Below the pieces are notes generated by a model. The model saw only the letters and a program-made list of their open reading frames with translations. It was not told the DNA's origin and made no database searches. A DNA stretch of 64,000 nucleotides from Flavobacterium sp. NRK F7 (GTDB lineage: Bacteria > Bacteroidota > Bacteroidia > Flavobacteriales > Flavobacteriaceae), in NCBI RefSeq assembly GCF_024054195.1, contig NZ_JAMXLB010000001.1, forward strand, positions 1,853,624 to 1,917,623, read 5' to 3'. Within the stretch, counting starts at the first letter, position 1, and the number at the start of each line of letters is the position of its first letter. Both the position numbers and the translations under genes were made by a program. Shown here piece after piece: positions 33,068 through 41,737 of the stretch.

Positions 33068-35474
33068 TTTGTTTGATTATTTTTAATTCTTCGATTATTT
33101 GTTTGACCTGGCTTTGTATAGGTTTTAAGATTTGGGTACTATTCGATTCGTAATCTAAATCAGAAGTACTTTCAATATTTTCTAATTCTTTTGCATAGAT
33201 ACTAAACATTCCAAAAGAAGTTTTCATTTTATGGGCACATTTTCTTATCGAATCATAATCTTTTTTTATAATGCCATCTTGTAAAGATTTTTCAAAAGTA
33301 TGGAGGTGTTCTTCAAATGTTTCAATCAATGCTTGTAATTGTTCAGTATCCTCTCCAATGTATTCTTTGAGTGTGTTTAAAGACACGAATCTATTTACTT
33401 TTCGTTCCTCTTTAGCTTGATAAAAGTAAGTGTTCAGAAGCTCAAATAATTCTTTTTTAGAAAAAGGCTTTGACAAATAATCATTCATACCAATATTCAT
33501 GCAACGTTCTTTTTCATAAATGAGAGAATTGGCAGTCAGTGCAATGATTGGTGTGATTAATTTTAATTCTTTTCTGATTTTTACAGTGGTTTCATAACCA
33601 TCCATAATAGGCATTTGTAGATCCATTAAAATAACATCATAGGTTTTGTTTTTTAAAAATTCCAAAGCTTCTAAACCGTTATTCGCAATTTCTACATTGT
33701 GATTGGTTTTTTCAAAAATAGTTGTAATTAATTTTTGATTCAATTCGTTGTCTTCACATAAAAGAATATTCTTTGAAATAGTTTTATCAAGCGTAGTTTT
33801 TGTAAATGCATTTAAAACGGTTGTTTTTTCTGGATTTACTTTATAAGGAATTACAAAAGTAAATGTGGTGCCCTTATTTTCAATGCTCGATACTTCTATT
33901 GTTCCATTTTGCATTTCAATCAGTTCTTTAGAAATACTCAAACCTAAACCTGTTCCTTCAAATTTTCTTGAAGTAGAAACTTCTGCTTGTGAAAAGCGAT
34001 CAAAAATGGTTTGTAATTTTTTTTCTGGAATACCAATACCGGTATCAGTTACCGCAAATTCTAAATAAATAAGTTGGTCTTCTTTTTTTAGTTGACTAAT
34101 GCGAAGTTCTACCTTTCCTTTTTCTGTAAATTTAACAGCATTTCCTATAATATTGATTAAAACCTGATTCAATCGATTTTTGTCTCCTAATAAATCTTGC
34201 ACTACATCGGAATCAATAGAATACAAAAATTTTAGATTTTTATCGCTTGCTTTTAATTTTAAGGTTGTAAATACATTGGAAACAACTTCATTCAATTGAA
34301 AAGGAGTTTCATCTATTTGAAGCATTCCAGCTTCTATTTTTGAAATGTCTAAAATATCATTAATAATGTGTAATAAGCCAAGGCCTGCAATTTTAATTGA
34401 ATTGAGAAAATCCATCTTAGAATTATTTTCTTCTATCTCAATTAATACATCGGTAAAGCCAAGAATAGCATTGATTGGAGTTCTAATTTCATGGCTTACA
34501 GTAGCTATAAATTGATCCTTTTGTTTGTTTAGATAATCGGAAGTGTTTTTGGCATGTTCTAACTCTTGTTGGCCTTGAATTCTATTGCTAACATCTTGAC
34601 AAACTAAAATAATTTTTTCAATCTTACCATTTATATTTTCAATTTTAATGAAATTGGCTTGAATCCATTTGGTGAAATTTGGAGTAGGTTTATATTGAAA
34701 CAAATGATTTTTATGCTCAATTAAATCAGGCAAGTTTCTTTTATTAATTTCAATATCAAAAAATGTTGAAATATTCTTACCTATTAAATGATTAGAAGTC
34801 AATTCTAACAGTACCGAAATAAGTCTGTTAGTTTTTGTGATGTTTCCATTGGTGTCAATTTCTAAGATGCCATTGGTGTTAGAAATAGAATCATAAAACA
34901 TTTTTATTTCTTCGGAATTTTTCTCTATTATTCGTTGAGATTCTAATTCTTTTTGTTTTACTAATTCTTGTAATTCAGAAATAAGTTTGTCATTTCTTTT
35001 TTTTGCTTCTAATAAAATCATGACTTGTTCGGAAATGATTTGTAAAGCAATTTTTTCTTTTTCAGAGATTTTTTTTGGTTTACTATCAGCAACACATAAG
35101 GTACCAATGTTATACCCTAAGCTACATTGCAACGGAATTCCAGCATAATACCGAATTCCATTTTCAGATGTAACATTTGGATTGTCTTTTAAAAGCTCAT
35201 TTTTAGTAGTATCTTCTACTTCCCATAGTTCCTCTTTTTCTATAGTATATTGACAAAAAGTAATTTCTTTAGGCATTTCATCTACATCAATTCCTATTTT
35301 TGCTTTAAACCATTGTTTTTTGTCGTCAATTAAGGAAATTAAAGCAATAGGTGTTTCACATATTATCGATGCTAATTGGGCTAATTTATCAAATTCTTTT
35401 TCTTTTAAAGTGTCAATTACATTATAAGAAAGTAATGATTTTAAGCGTTTTATTTCTTTTTCTTCTTTATTCAT
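33048..35474 (-). CDS. Soluble hybrid histidine kinase: GAF-PAS-HisKA-HATPase-REC-HPt
   Basis: An 808-residue sensor without transmembrane segments. Domains in order: GAF (about 20-160, with FCQYTI and YYAGIPL), coiled coil (160-190), PAS (about 192-300), HisKA with H328 (TVSHEIRTPIN), HATPase (about 430-545, GTGLGLSIS), REC with D618 (VILMDLQMPIMDG), and HPt with H748 (RKCAHKMKTS). This is a complete phosphorelay in one chain, so the small receiver encoded next (20-base overlap) is its natural target. It heads the YaiO/GT2 operon and probably tunes polysaccharide production post-translationally. Confidence 0.9.
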   Translation of the reverse strand: MNKEEKEIKRLKSLLSYNVIDTLKEKEFDKLAQLASIICETPIALISLIDDKKQWFKAKIGIDVDEMPKEITFCQYTIEKEELWEVEDTTKNELLKDNPNVTSENGIRYYAGIPLQCSLGYNIGTLCVADSKPKKISEKEKIALQIISEQVMILLEAKKRNDKLISELQELVKQKELESQRIIEKNSEEIKMFYDSISNTNGILEIDTNGNITKTNRLISVLLELTSNHLIGKNISTFFDIEINKRNLPDLIEHKNHLFQYKPTPNFTKWIQANFIKIENINGKIEKIILVCQDVSNRIQGQQELEHAKNTSDYLNKQKDQFIATVSHEIRTPINAILGFTDVLIEIEENNSKMDFLNSIKIAGLGLLHIINDILDISKIEAGMLQIDETPFQLNEVVSNVFTTLKLKASDKNLKFLYSIDSDVVQDLLGDKNRLNQVLINIIGNAVKFTEKGKVELRISQLKKEDQLIYLEFAVTDTGIGIPEKKLQTIFDRFSQAEVSTSRKFEGTGLGLSISKELIEMQNGTIEVSSIENKGTTFTFVIPYKVNPEKTTVLNAFTKTTLDKTISKNILLCEDNELNQKLITTIFEKTNHNVEIANNGLEALEFLKNKTYDVILMDLQMPIMDGYETTVKIRKELKLITPIIALTANSLIYEKERCMNIGMNDYLSKPFSKKELFELLNTYFYQAKEERKVNRFVSLNTLKEYIGEDTEQLQALIETFEEHLHTFEKSLQDGIIKKDYDSIRKCAHKMKTSFGMFSIYAKELENIESTSDLDYESNSTQILKPIQSQVKQIIEELKIIKQNEIGPY

Positions 35475-35562
35475 AGCGAAATACTACTAGAGGATTTAAA
35501 TATAGCCTTTTTTTCTAAAGATTTGCATGAAGGTTCTATAAAATAAAGGATATTAATAAACA

Positions 35563-35585
35563 ATAAAAAACACTGCAATGCAGTG
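35563..35585 (-). terminator. Terminator of the small secreted-protein gene
   Basis: A 6-bp GC-rich stem, CACTGC with GCAGTG (35571-35576, 35580-35585), followed by a T-run on the minus strand, eight bases past the stop. Confidence 0.8.
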
Positions 35586-35592
35586 CCTTTTA

Positions 35593-35973
35593 TTAATGTT
35601 TAGAACCTTTGCCTTTTTTTTCTTTTTTTACCTTTTTAGGTTTTTTATAAGTTATTTTGTGTTGTTCATTATACTGATAGGGAGTATGACCTCCAATTTC
35701 TAACTCTACCTTACGTGCTGTGTTTAAATTAATAGTTCCAAAAACAGATGGAATTGAAGCAGAAATGGACCAACTACCATTGTTTAAATACAGATATACT
35801 CTTTTTTCAATGTCAAAATAGAAATTTTGATCAGGAAAATAAATGTGTTTCGTTTTAGCTCTGTAACCATGTGCAGGTGCCCAAGGAGGAGGGCCTTGTG
35901 AAAATAAATCTTGTGGTGTAATAAATAGCAAGAATAAAGTGATAATAACGAGTAGTTTTGGGAATGTTTTCAT
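35593..35973 (-). CDS. Small secreted protein of unknown function
   Basis: A 126-residue exported protein. A signal peptide (about residues 1-25, ending LFSQ) is followed by PPPWAPAHGYRAKTKHIYFP, then DQNFYFDIEKRVYLYLNNGSW, and a strongly basic Lys-rich tail (KKPKKVKKEKKGKGSKH). The aromatic, proline-rich core is one I associate with conserved Bacteroidota proteins of unknown role. A basic tail could bind nucleic acid or acidic polysaccharide. It has its own promoter and terminator. Confidence 0.7.
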   Translation of the reverse strand: MKTFPKLLVIITLFLLFITPQDLFSQGPPPWAPAHGYRAKTKHIYFPDQNFYFDIEKRVYLYLNNGSWSISASIPSVFGTINLNTARKVELEIGGHTPYQYNEQHKITYKKPKKVKKEKKGKGSKH

Positions 35974-35998
35974 AATGCTTTTTGTTAATTATTGGGTA

Positions 35999-36006
35999 CA
36001 AATATA
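35999..36006 (-). promoter_or_regulatory. -7 element (TATATTTG on the minus strand) of the small secreted protein
   Basis: Plus-strand CAAATATA is the complement of TAnnTTTG, 25 bases before the ATG at 35973. Confidence 0.55.
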
Positions 36007-36198
36007 TTTAAATAACTGCATCCTATTATACTATATTGTGCCTTCTTTTCACTTTTTTTATAAAAAAATAAAAACTTTAAAAAAAAGTAAAATTAAGGTA
36101 GGGTTTTCTTTTTTTGAACTGTTTTATAATAACATTTAAACAAAAAAAGGCATTTTTTAATGCCAAAAAACAAAACAAAACAAATAAAACTAACAAGT

Positions 36199-37068
36199 AT
36201 GAAAGTAAGATTATTCTTATGTTTTACTATTGCCTCATTTTTTAGTATTACAAACTTAACTGCACAAGATTGTTCTGGATTTAAAACGTTTACCATTGGT
36301 GGTTGGGGAACTAATTGTCATGGACAAAATCCAGGTTGTTACCGAGATGCTACATTTGATTTAGCATTTCCGAACGGTTTAACTATTGGTTGCGGAGAAA
36401 ATCAATTAGTATTTAATTCTTCTCAAGCCATAAATGATTTTTTACCTTCTGGTTCTACTCCTAGAGCTTTGGAAGATGGAATTTTAGTAAATCCTGGGAG
36501 AACCTATAAAAATGTGTTAGCGGCACAATTAGTAGGTGTTACGCTAGCTATGGGGTTTGATGAATATGATGAAGATTTTTCATTGAGTTCACAATACTTT
36601 GGGAATTTAGTAATCACTGAAGGTGTTTTTGAAGGAATGACTGTTTATGACTTTTTAGAAACAGCCAATAGTATTATTGGTGGTTGTTCAACAGGTTATT
36701 CTTTTAGTGATTTAAATGCTACTGCAACAGCAATTAATGAAAATTTTGATGGAGGAAATTCAGATAATGGGTTTTTATCTTGTCCAGATATTATTTATAC
36801 AGAGAGAACTGCTTCGGTTAACATTTATCCTAATCCAATAGCAAGTCAAGGAACTCTTGAATTTTCTTTTAAATACGATTCACCAATTAACATAGAATTG
36901 TATAATGTAAACGGACAGTTCTTAAAAGAAATTTACAATGGAGATGTAAAGTCAGAAAAGAAGTATCGAGTAAATATGGATGCAAATGCATTAAAACCAG
37001 GAGTCTATTTTGTTAAGTTGATAACGAACCTTCAAGCTAACACGAAAACCATAACTATAACGAATTAA
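36199..37068 (+). CDS. Secreted protein with type IX secretion C-terminal sorting domain
   Basis: A 289-residue exported protein. Signal peptide about residues 1-22 (ending NLTAQ). The body (about 23-205) begins FKTFTIGGWGTNCHGQNPGC and carries several cysteines. The last 75 residues are a type A T9SS sorting domain (NIYPNPIASQGTLEF, LYNVNGQF, LKPGVYFVKL), so it should pass through the T9SS and be anchored or released at the cell surface. No enzyme motif is seen. The ATG at 36199 is preferred over one at 36160 since it starts the signal peptide. Its leader contains a GGCATT/AATGCC hairpin. Confidence 0.8.
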   Translation: MKVRLFLCFTIASFFSITNLTAQDCSGFKTFTIGGWGTNCHGQNPGCYRDATFDLAFPNGLTIGCGENQLVFNSSQAINDFLPSGSTPRALEDGILVNPGRTYKNVLAAQLVGVTLAMGFDEYDEDFSLSSQYFGNLVITEGVFEGMTVYDFLETANSIIGGCSTGYSFSDLNATATAINENFDGGNSDNGFLSCPDIIYTERTASVNIYPNPIASQGTLEFSFKYDSPINIELYNVNGQFLKEIYNGDVKSEKKYRVNMDANALKPGVYFVKLITNLQANTKTITITN

Positions 37069-37089
37069 AATAGGTAAATTTTACCTATT
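37069..37089 (+). terminator. Weak terminator after the T9SS cargo gene
   Basis: An 8-bp stem AATAGGTA/TACCTATT (37069-37076 with 37082-37089) immediately after the stop codon. The T-run begins about eight bases later, so efficiency is uncertain. Confidence 0.5.
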
Positions 37090-37200
37090 GTGAAGAATTT
37101 TTTTTTTTCATGTTTAGAGGATATGTCTAAAAAGATGTTTGTTTGTATGCATTTTTTTAAATAAAAATAAATTAGATGTATTCTTGAGTTTTTTAAAGAG

Positions 37201-37208
37201 TATCTTTG
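37201..37208 (+). promoter_or_regulatory. -7 element (TATCTTTG) of the GT2-coaE genes
   Basis: Exact TAnnTTTG match ending 14 bases before the ATG at 37223, implying a leader of about ten bases. Confidence 0.6.
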
Positions 37209-37222
37209 CCTAAAAAACAAAG

Positions 37223-38215
37223 ATGCTTTTTTCTTTTATAATACCTGTATATAATCGACCTGAAGAGATAGAGGAGTTGTTACAAAGTATGACTCACTTT
37301 GATTTTAAAGCTCCTTTTGAGGTAGTAATCGTTGAAGACGGTTCTTCTGTGCCTTGTGAACACATCGTTGAAAACTATAAAAATAAATTGCAAATTTCCT
37401 ATTATTTTAAGTCAAATTCAGGACCTGGAAATTCTCGTAATTTTGGTATGCAAAAAGCAAAAGGCGATTATTTTATTATTTTAGATTCTGATTGTATCCT
37501 ACCTAAAGAATATTTAACTGTTGTTTCTCAGTCCTTACAAAATCATTATGTAGATTGTTTTGGCGGTCCAGATAAAGCTTTACCTACATTTTCCAACATT
37601 CAAAAGGCAATTAATTTTTCCATGACTTCTTTCTTAACTACAGGAGGAATAAGAGGAGGAAGTGAAAAAGTGGATAAATTTCAACCGAGAAGTTTTAATA
37701 TGGGACTTTCGAAAAATGCTTTTGAGATTTCAAAAGGTTTTGGAAATATTCATCCTGGAGAAGATCCAGATTTATCCATACGATTATGGGAATTAGGTTT
37801 GCAAACCAAATTACTTAAAGAGGCTTATGTGTATCATAAGCGACGAATTGATTGGAATAAGTTTTATATTCAAGTGAATAAATTTGGAAAAGCGAGACCT
37901 ATTTTAAATTTTTGGTACCCTAAATACACAAAATTAACCTTTTGGTTTCCCTCTTTTTTTCTTTTTGGCTTTGTTTTAAGCTTAATTTTAATTTTATTTT
38001 CACTTCCTATATTATTTTATTTGTATTTAATCTACTTTGGAATGATTTTTGTAAGTTCATTAGTACAAAATAAAAGTGCTACAATTGCCGTTTATTCAAT
38101 TATAGCGACGGCAATTCAGTTTTATGGGTATGGTATTGGTTATTTAAAATCATTTATAAATGTATTTTTTTTAAAGAAAAAACCGCAACAAGCACACCCA
38201 GAATTGTTTTTTTAA
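37223..38215 (+). CDS. GT2 glycosyltransferase with C-terminal membrane helices
   Basis: A 330-residue glycosyltransferase. The GT-A domain covers residues 1-230, with FSFIIPVYNRPEEIEELL, VIVEDGSS, a DSD metal-binding motif (IILDSDCILP) and HPGEDPDLSIRLWELG near residue 190. Two to three transmembrane helices (about 243-305) anchor it to the inner membrane. It differs from the operon GT2 at 29-31 kb by lacking QxxRW, so it is non-processive and adds single sugars. The acceptor is unknown. coaE starts seven bases after its stop. Confidence 0.85.
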   Translation: MLFSFIIPVYNRPEEIEELLQSMTHFDFKAPFEVVIVEDGSSVPCEHIVENYKNKLQISYYFKSNSGPGNSRNFGMQKAKGDYFIILDSDCILPKEYLTVVSQSLQNHYVDCFGGPDKALPTFSNIQKAINFSMTSFLTTGGIRGGSEKVDKFQPRSFNMGLSKNAFEISKGFGNIHPGEDPDLSIRLWELGLQTKLLKEAYVYHKRRIDWNKFYIQVNKFGKARPILNFWYPKYTKLTFWFPSFFLFGFVLSLILILFSLPILFYLYLIYFGMIFVSSLVQNKSATIAVYSIIATAIQFYGYGIGYLKSFINVFFLKKKPQQAHPELFF

Positions 38216-38221
38216 AATAGT

Positions 38222-38809
38222 ATGACTAAAATTATTGGTTTAACAGGAGGAATAGGTAGCGGTAAAAGTACGGTGGCAAAATACATTGCTTCTAAAGGAA
38301 TACCTGTTTATATTGCAGATGATGAAGCCAAAAAAATAATGGCTCAAAAAGTTGTGATTAAAGAAATTCAACAACTTTTTAAAGAAAATATCATTTTGGA
38401 ATCGGGAGAATTGGATCGAAAAAAAATTGCTTCAATTGTTTTTCAACATCCTGAATTATTAAAACAATTAAATGGAATAGTACATCCTAAAGTAAAACAG
38501 CATTTTGATAATTGGTTAAAGAAAAATAAAACGGCACCATTTGTTGTTAAAGAGGTTGCTATTTTATTTGAAACGAAAGGAAATGAGGCTTGTGATAAAG
38601 TTATTTTAATAACAGCACCGGAAGATGTTAAAATAGAAAGAGTTATGAAACGAGATAATGTGAGTCGCGAAGAAGTATTAAAAAGAATGAAAAATCAACT
38701 TTCTGATGTTGAAAAAGCAAAGAAAAGTGATTTTATTGTAACAAATGTTAAAATTGACGACACATTTTTAAAGATTGATGAAATTCTTAATTTTTTAAAT
38801 ATATCGTAA
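38222..38809 (+). CDS. coaE: Dephospho-CoA kinase
   Basis: A 195-residue P-loop kinase that phosphorylates the 3'-OH of dephospho-CoA in the last step of coenzyme A synthesis. It shows the Walker A motif GLTGGIGSGKSTVA, ADDEAKKIM, GIVHPKV and lid-region RVMKRDNVSREEVLKRMKNQ. Normal family length. It follows the GT2 gene by seven bases and probably shares its promoter, though the functions are unrelated. A new promoter for rprX lies just after it. Confidence 0.93.
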   Translation: MTKIIGLTGGIGSGKSTVAKYIASKGIPVYIADDEAKKIMAQKVVIKEIQQLFKENIILESGELDRKKIASIVFQHPELLKQLNGIVHPKVKQHFDNWLKKNKTAPFVVKEVAILFETKGNEACDKVILITAPEDVKIERVMKRDNVSREEVLKRMKNQLSDVEKAKKSDFIVTNVKIDDTFLKIDEILNFLNIS

Positions 38810-38867
38810 TAAATGCTTTGAATGTTAATCTTTGGTTAATGTTTTAATAGGCTAAATGTTAAAATAC

Positions 38868-38875
38868 TAATTTTG
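38868..38875 (+). promoter_or_regulatory. -7 element (TAATTTTG) of rprX, near-leaderless
   Basis: Exact consensus whose last base is only five bases before the ATG at 38881, so the transcript should start at or next to the start codon. Confidence 0.6.
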
Positions 38876-38880
38876 TATTG

Positions 38881-40464
38881 ATGAATAAAAAGAGGTTTCG
38901 ACTATTGGTTTTCTTAATGAGTGTGTCACTTATTGGGATAATTTTAGTACAATTATACTGGATAAATACATCTTTAAAGAAAAGTGAAGAAGAATTTAAG
39001 CTTCATGTTCAGCAAGTTATTGGTCGTGTAGCAGAAAGAATTAATGAAAAAGAGTTTTACTCTTTTTATAAGAAATACAATGCCATTAAAGACAGTATTG
39101 GTAAAGAACCTGAGGAAAAAACATTAAAAGAATTTTTCTTCATGGAGCGTAATAAGAAAACTAATGAAACCATTATTTACACCAGTTCGTTGGTTTCACA
39201 AGATTATGGAATTAATGGATCGTTCTTTGATAAAAATGCAGATACAATTAAAGTAGGCAATATTTTAGCCAATAGAAAAACAGAAATTTATGCAGGTACT
39301 CCTTTAGATAATAATTCGGTTGAGCTCAATAGAAAACCTGATATCACTATTGAAAAGAAAGGAAGTTTATCGTCTATTGATAAAGCGAACTACCAATTGT
39401 TTTTTAGAGATATTGTTTCTCAAAGACCTATTCAAGATCGAATTAGTAAAGAGGAATTAGATAAATATCTAAAAAATGAATTGGAACGCTATCAAATTAA
39501 AACCCCTTATGAATATGCTATTTATAGTAATGGTTTGGCCACCAAAATTCGTTCGGATCGTTTTAAATATGATAAAAAATCTACCTATGGAATACCCGTT
39601 TTTCAGGATAACGAAGGCATGAGTCAATATCAGTTATTGGTAACTTTTCCACAAAAGAGTAAATTTTTCTTTTCTTCGATTCTTGGGATTACAATGTTAT
39701 CGATATTATTTACTTTAATTATTGTATTAACGTTTTCAAGCGCATTAAATCAGTTAATAACTCAGAAACAAATTTCAGAAATTAAAACTGATTTTATTAA
39801 TAACATGACTCATGAATTTAAAACACCTATTGCTACTATTAATTTGGCTTTAGATGCGATTAAAAATCCAAAAATTATTGAAGATAGAGAGAAAGTGCAA
39901 CGCTACCTTCAAATGATTAAAGATGAGAATAAGAGAATGCACGCACAAGTTGAAAATGTACTACGCATTTCAAAATTAGAAAAGAAAGAATTAGATATAT
40001 CAAAAGAACCAACAGATGTATTAGGAATTATTGATGACGCTGTAGAACACATTGGTTTGATTGTAGAAGATAGAGAGGGTCAGATTACAAAGCATGTCGA
40101 TGCAAAAAGATCGACTATTTTATTAAATGAAGTTCATTTTACCAACGTACTAGTAAATATTCTAGATAACGCAGTAAAGTATTCACCAGGTCCTCCTGTA
40201 ATTGATATTTATGTCGAAAATATAAAAGATTATATAGTTATTAAAATTAAAGACCAAGGTGCAGGAATGAGTAAAATAGCTCAAAAAAGAGTATTTGAGA
40301 AGTTTTACAGAGAGCATACAGGAGATTTGCATAATGTGAAAGGTCACGGATTAGGCTTAGCTTATGTGAAACAAATTGTAGATGATCACAACGGACAAAT
40401 TTTTGTAGAAAGTGAAAAAGGTAAAGGAAGTGTCTTTATATTAAAAATGCCCTTAATAAATTAA
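38881..40464 (+). CDS. rprX: Sensor histidine kinase, RprX-like
   Basis: A 527-residue membrane sensor. Transmembrane helices lie near residues 8-28 and 262-285, with an extracytoplasmic region of about 230 residues rich in charged residues between them. HisKA carries H311 (MTHEFKTPIATI), and the HATPase domain has NILDNAVKYSPG, DQGAGM and GHGLGLAYV. In Bacteroides and Flavobacteria this layout belongs to RprX, partner of RprY. The response regulator starts six bases after its stop. I use ATG 38881; a TTG directly before it is not needed. The signal sensed is unknown. Confidence 0.85.
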   Translation: MNKKRFRLLVFLMSVSLIGIILVQLYWINTSLKKSEEEFKLHVQQVIGRVAERINEKEFYSFYKKYNAIKDSIGKEPEEKTLKEFFFMERNKKTNETIIYTSSLVSQDYGINGSFFDKNADTIKVGNILANRKTEIYAGTPLDNNSVELNRKPDITIEKKGSLSSIDKANYQLFFRDIVSQRPIQDRISKEELDKYLKNELERYQIKTPYEYAIYSNGLATKIRSDRFKYDKKSTYGIPVFQDNEGMSQYQLLVTFPQKSKFFFSSILGITMLSILFTLIIVLTFSSALNQLITQKQISEIKTDFINNMTHEFKTPIATINLALDAIKNPKIIEDREKVQRYLQMIKDENKRMHAQVENVLRISKLEKKELDISKEPTDVLGIIDDAVEHIGLIVEDREGQITKHVDAKRSTILLNEVHFTNVLVNILDNAVKYSPGPPVIDIYVENIKDYIVIKIKDQGAGMSKIAQKRVFEKFYREHTGDLHNVKGHGLGLAYVKQIVDDHNGQIFVESEKGKGSVFILKMPLIN

Positions 40465-40470
40465 AGAAAT

Positions 40471-41169
40471 ATGGAAGCAAGAAAAATTTTATTAGTTGAA
40501 GATGACCCCAATTTTGGCGCAATATTAAAAGATTATTTAATCATAAATGATTTTGATGTTACCCTTGCCAAAAATGGTATGGAAGGTTTTGAAAAATTTA
40601 AAAAGGATATCTATGATTTATGTATCCTAGATGTGATGATGCCTTACAAAGACGGGTATACTTTAGCTAGAGAAATTCGTGAAAAGAACCAAGAAGTACC
40701 AATTATTTTCTTAACCGCTAAAACCTTAAAAGAAGATGTTTTAAAAGGTTATAAAGTTGGGGCAGACGATTATTTGAACAAACCGTTTGATTCTGAAGTT
40801 TTATTGATGAAAATAAAAGCAATTATTCAAAGAAAAGCTTCTGAGGTAAAACCAGATAATACTAAATTTGAATTTGAAATTGGTAAATTTCATTTGAATT
40901 CTAAATTGCGTTTCTTGTCTTTCCAAAATGAAGAACCAATTAAATTATCTCCTAAAGAGTGTGAGCTTCTTAAAATGTTAGCTTTGCATGAAAACGACTT
41001 AATGCCTCGTGAATTAGCTTTAACTAAGATTTGGAGAGATGATAATTATTTTACTTCAAGAAGTATGGACGTTTATATTGCAAAATTGAGAAAATATATG
41101 AAACGTGATGAAAATGTTGAAATTTTAAACATTCACGGAGAAGGATTCCGATTAGTCGTGAAAAAATAA
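40471..41169 (+). CDS. rprY: OmpR-family response regulator, RprY-like
   Basis: A 232-residue DNA-binding regulator. The receiver (1-120) has acidic residues VEDDPNFG, phospho-acceptor D54 (CILDVMMPYKDG), T (FLTAKT) and K (NKPFDS). The C-terminal winged helix (about 135-230) has LSPKECELLKML and SMDVYIAKLRKYMK, typical of OmpR/PhoB proteins. Together with the kinase just upstream it makes a two-gene operon closed by a long hairpin. In Bacteroides the homologue affects redox and translation genes; here the regulon is not known. Confidence 0.9.
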   Translation: MEARKILLVEDDPNFGAILKDYLIINDFDVTLAKNGMEGFEKFKKDIYDLCILDVMMPYKDGYTLAREIREKNQEVPIIFLTAKTLKEDVLKGYKVGADDYLNKPFDSEVLLMKIKAIIQRKASEVKPDNTKFEFEIGKFHLNSKLRFLSFQNEEPIKLSPKECELLKMLALHENDLMPRELALTKIWRDDNYFTSRSMDVYIAKLRKYMKRDENVEILNIHGEGFRLVVKK

Positions 41170-41210
41170 AATCAAAAGAATAAAAAACCTAAAAAGAGAT
41201 TAAACCTAGA

Positions 41211-41245
41211 AAAAAGGCTTCGATAATTATCGAAGCCTTTTTTTT
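41211..41245. terminator. Long bidirectional terminator after rprY
   Basis: A near-perfect palindrome (AAGGCTTCGATA/TATCGAAGCCTT) with A-run and T-run flanks. It ends rprXY and, on the other strand, the single-domain response regulator gene. Confidence 0.92.
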
Positions 41246-41250
41246 AAATC

Positions 41251-41631
41251 TTAACTTAAAATATCTCCTAAAATGTTGGAAGATAAAGGTTTTGAAATAT
41301 AATCCTTCACTAAGAAGTGATCCTTTGCTTTTGAGATGTCTTCGTCTTCTGTAGAGGAAGAAAGCATGTACAATTTAATAGTTGTTGCATGGCTTTCAAA
41401 TTCTTGTTGAAATTCTTCTAAAAAATCCCAGCCACTTTTTATAGGCATGAAAATGTCAATAAAAATAACATCGGGTATCCAATAGTTTTTATTTTCTCTC
41501 AAAAAAGTTATGGCATCAGTAACACTATTTACGGTTTTCACTTCTATAGGAGTACTGCTCTGTTCAATTAATTTTCGATTAAAAAAATTGGTGACTTGAT
41601 CATCATCTATTAAGAGTATTTTTTTTGTCAT
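41251..41631 (-). CDS. Single-domain response regulator
   Basis: A 126-residue receiver with pocket IDDDQ, phospho-acceptor D59 (VIFIDIFMPIKSGWDF), switch serine (LSSSTED) and Lys (SKPLS). There is no output domain. Proteins of this shape with the GWDFL element are common in Flavobacteria and usually work with a separate kinase. It faces rprY across the shared terminator. Its cognate kinase is not visible nearby, though rprX is on the other strand. Confidence 0.85.
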   Translation of the reverse strand: MTKKILLIDDDQVTNFFNRKLIEQSSTPIEVKTVNSVTDAITFLRENKNYWIPDVIFIDIFMPIKSGWDFLEEFQQEFESHATTIKLYMLSSSTEDEDISKAKDHFLVKDYISKPLSSNILGDILS

Positions 41632-41737
41632 TTGCTATCCAGTTTAAAATAAGGTTAGTTACTATAAAATTAATGTAAAATTGGCATTAAATTATCTTTA
41701 AGAGCTTTATTTTAAACATATTTATTAACAGTTAGAC

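Noticed and set aside
36093..36296. Minus-strand ORF across the T9SS cargo gene start
   Set aside because: It lies over the signal-peptide coding region of a well-supported plus-strand gene and resembles no family.
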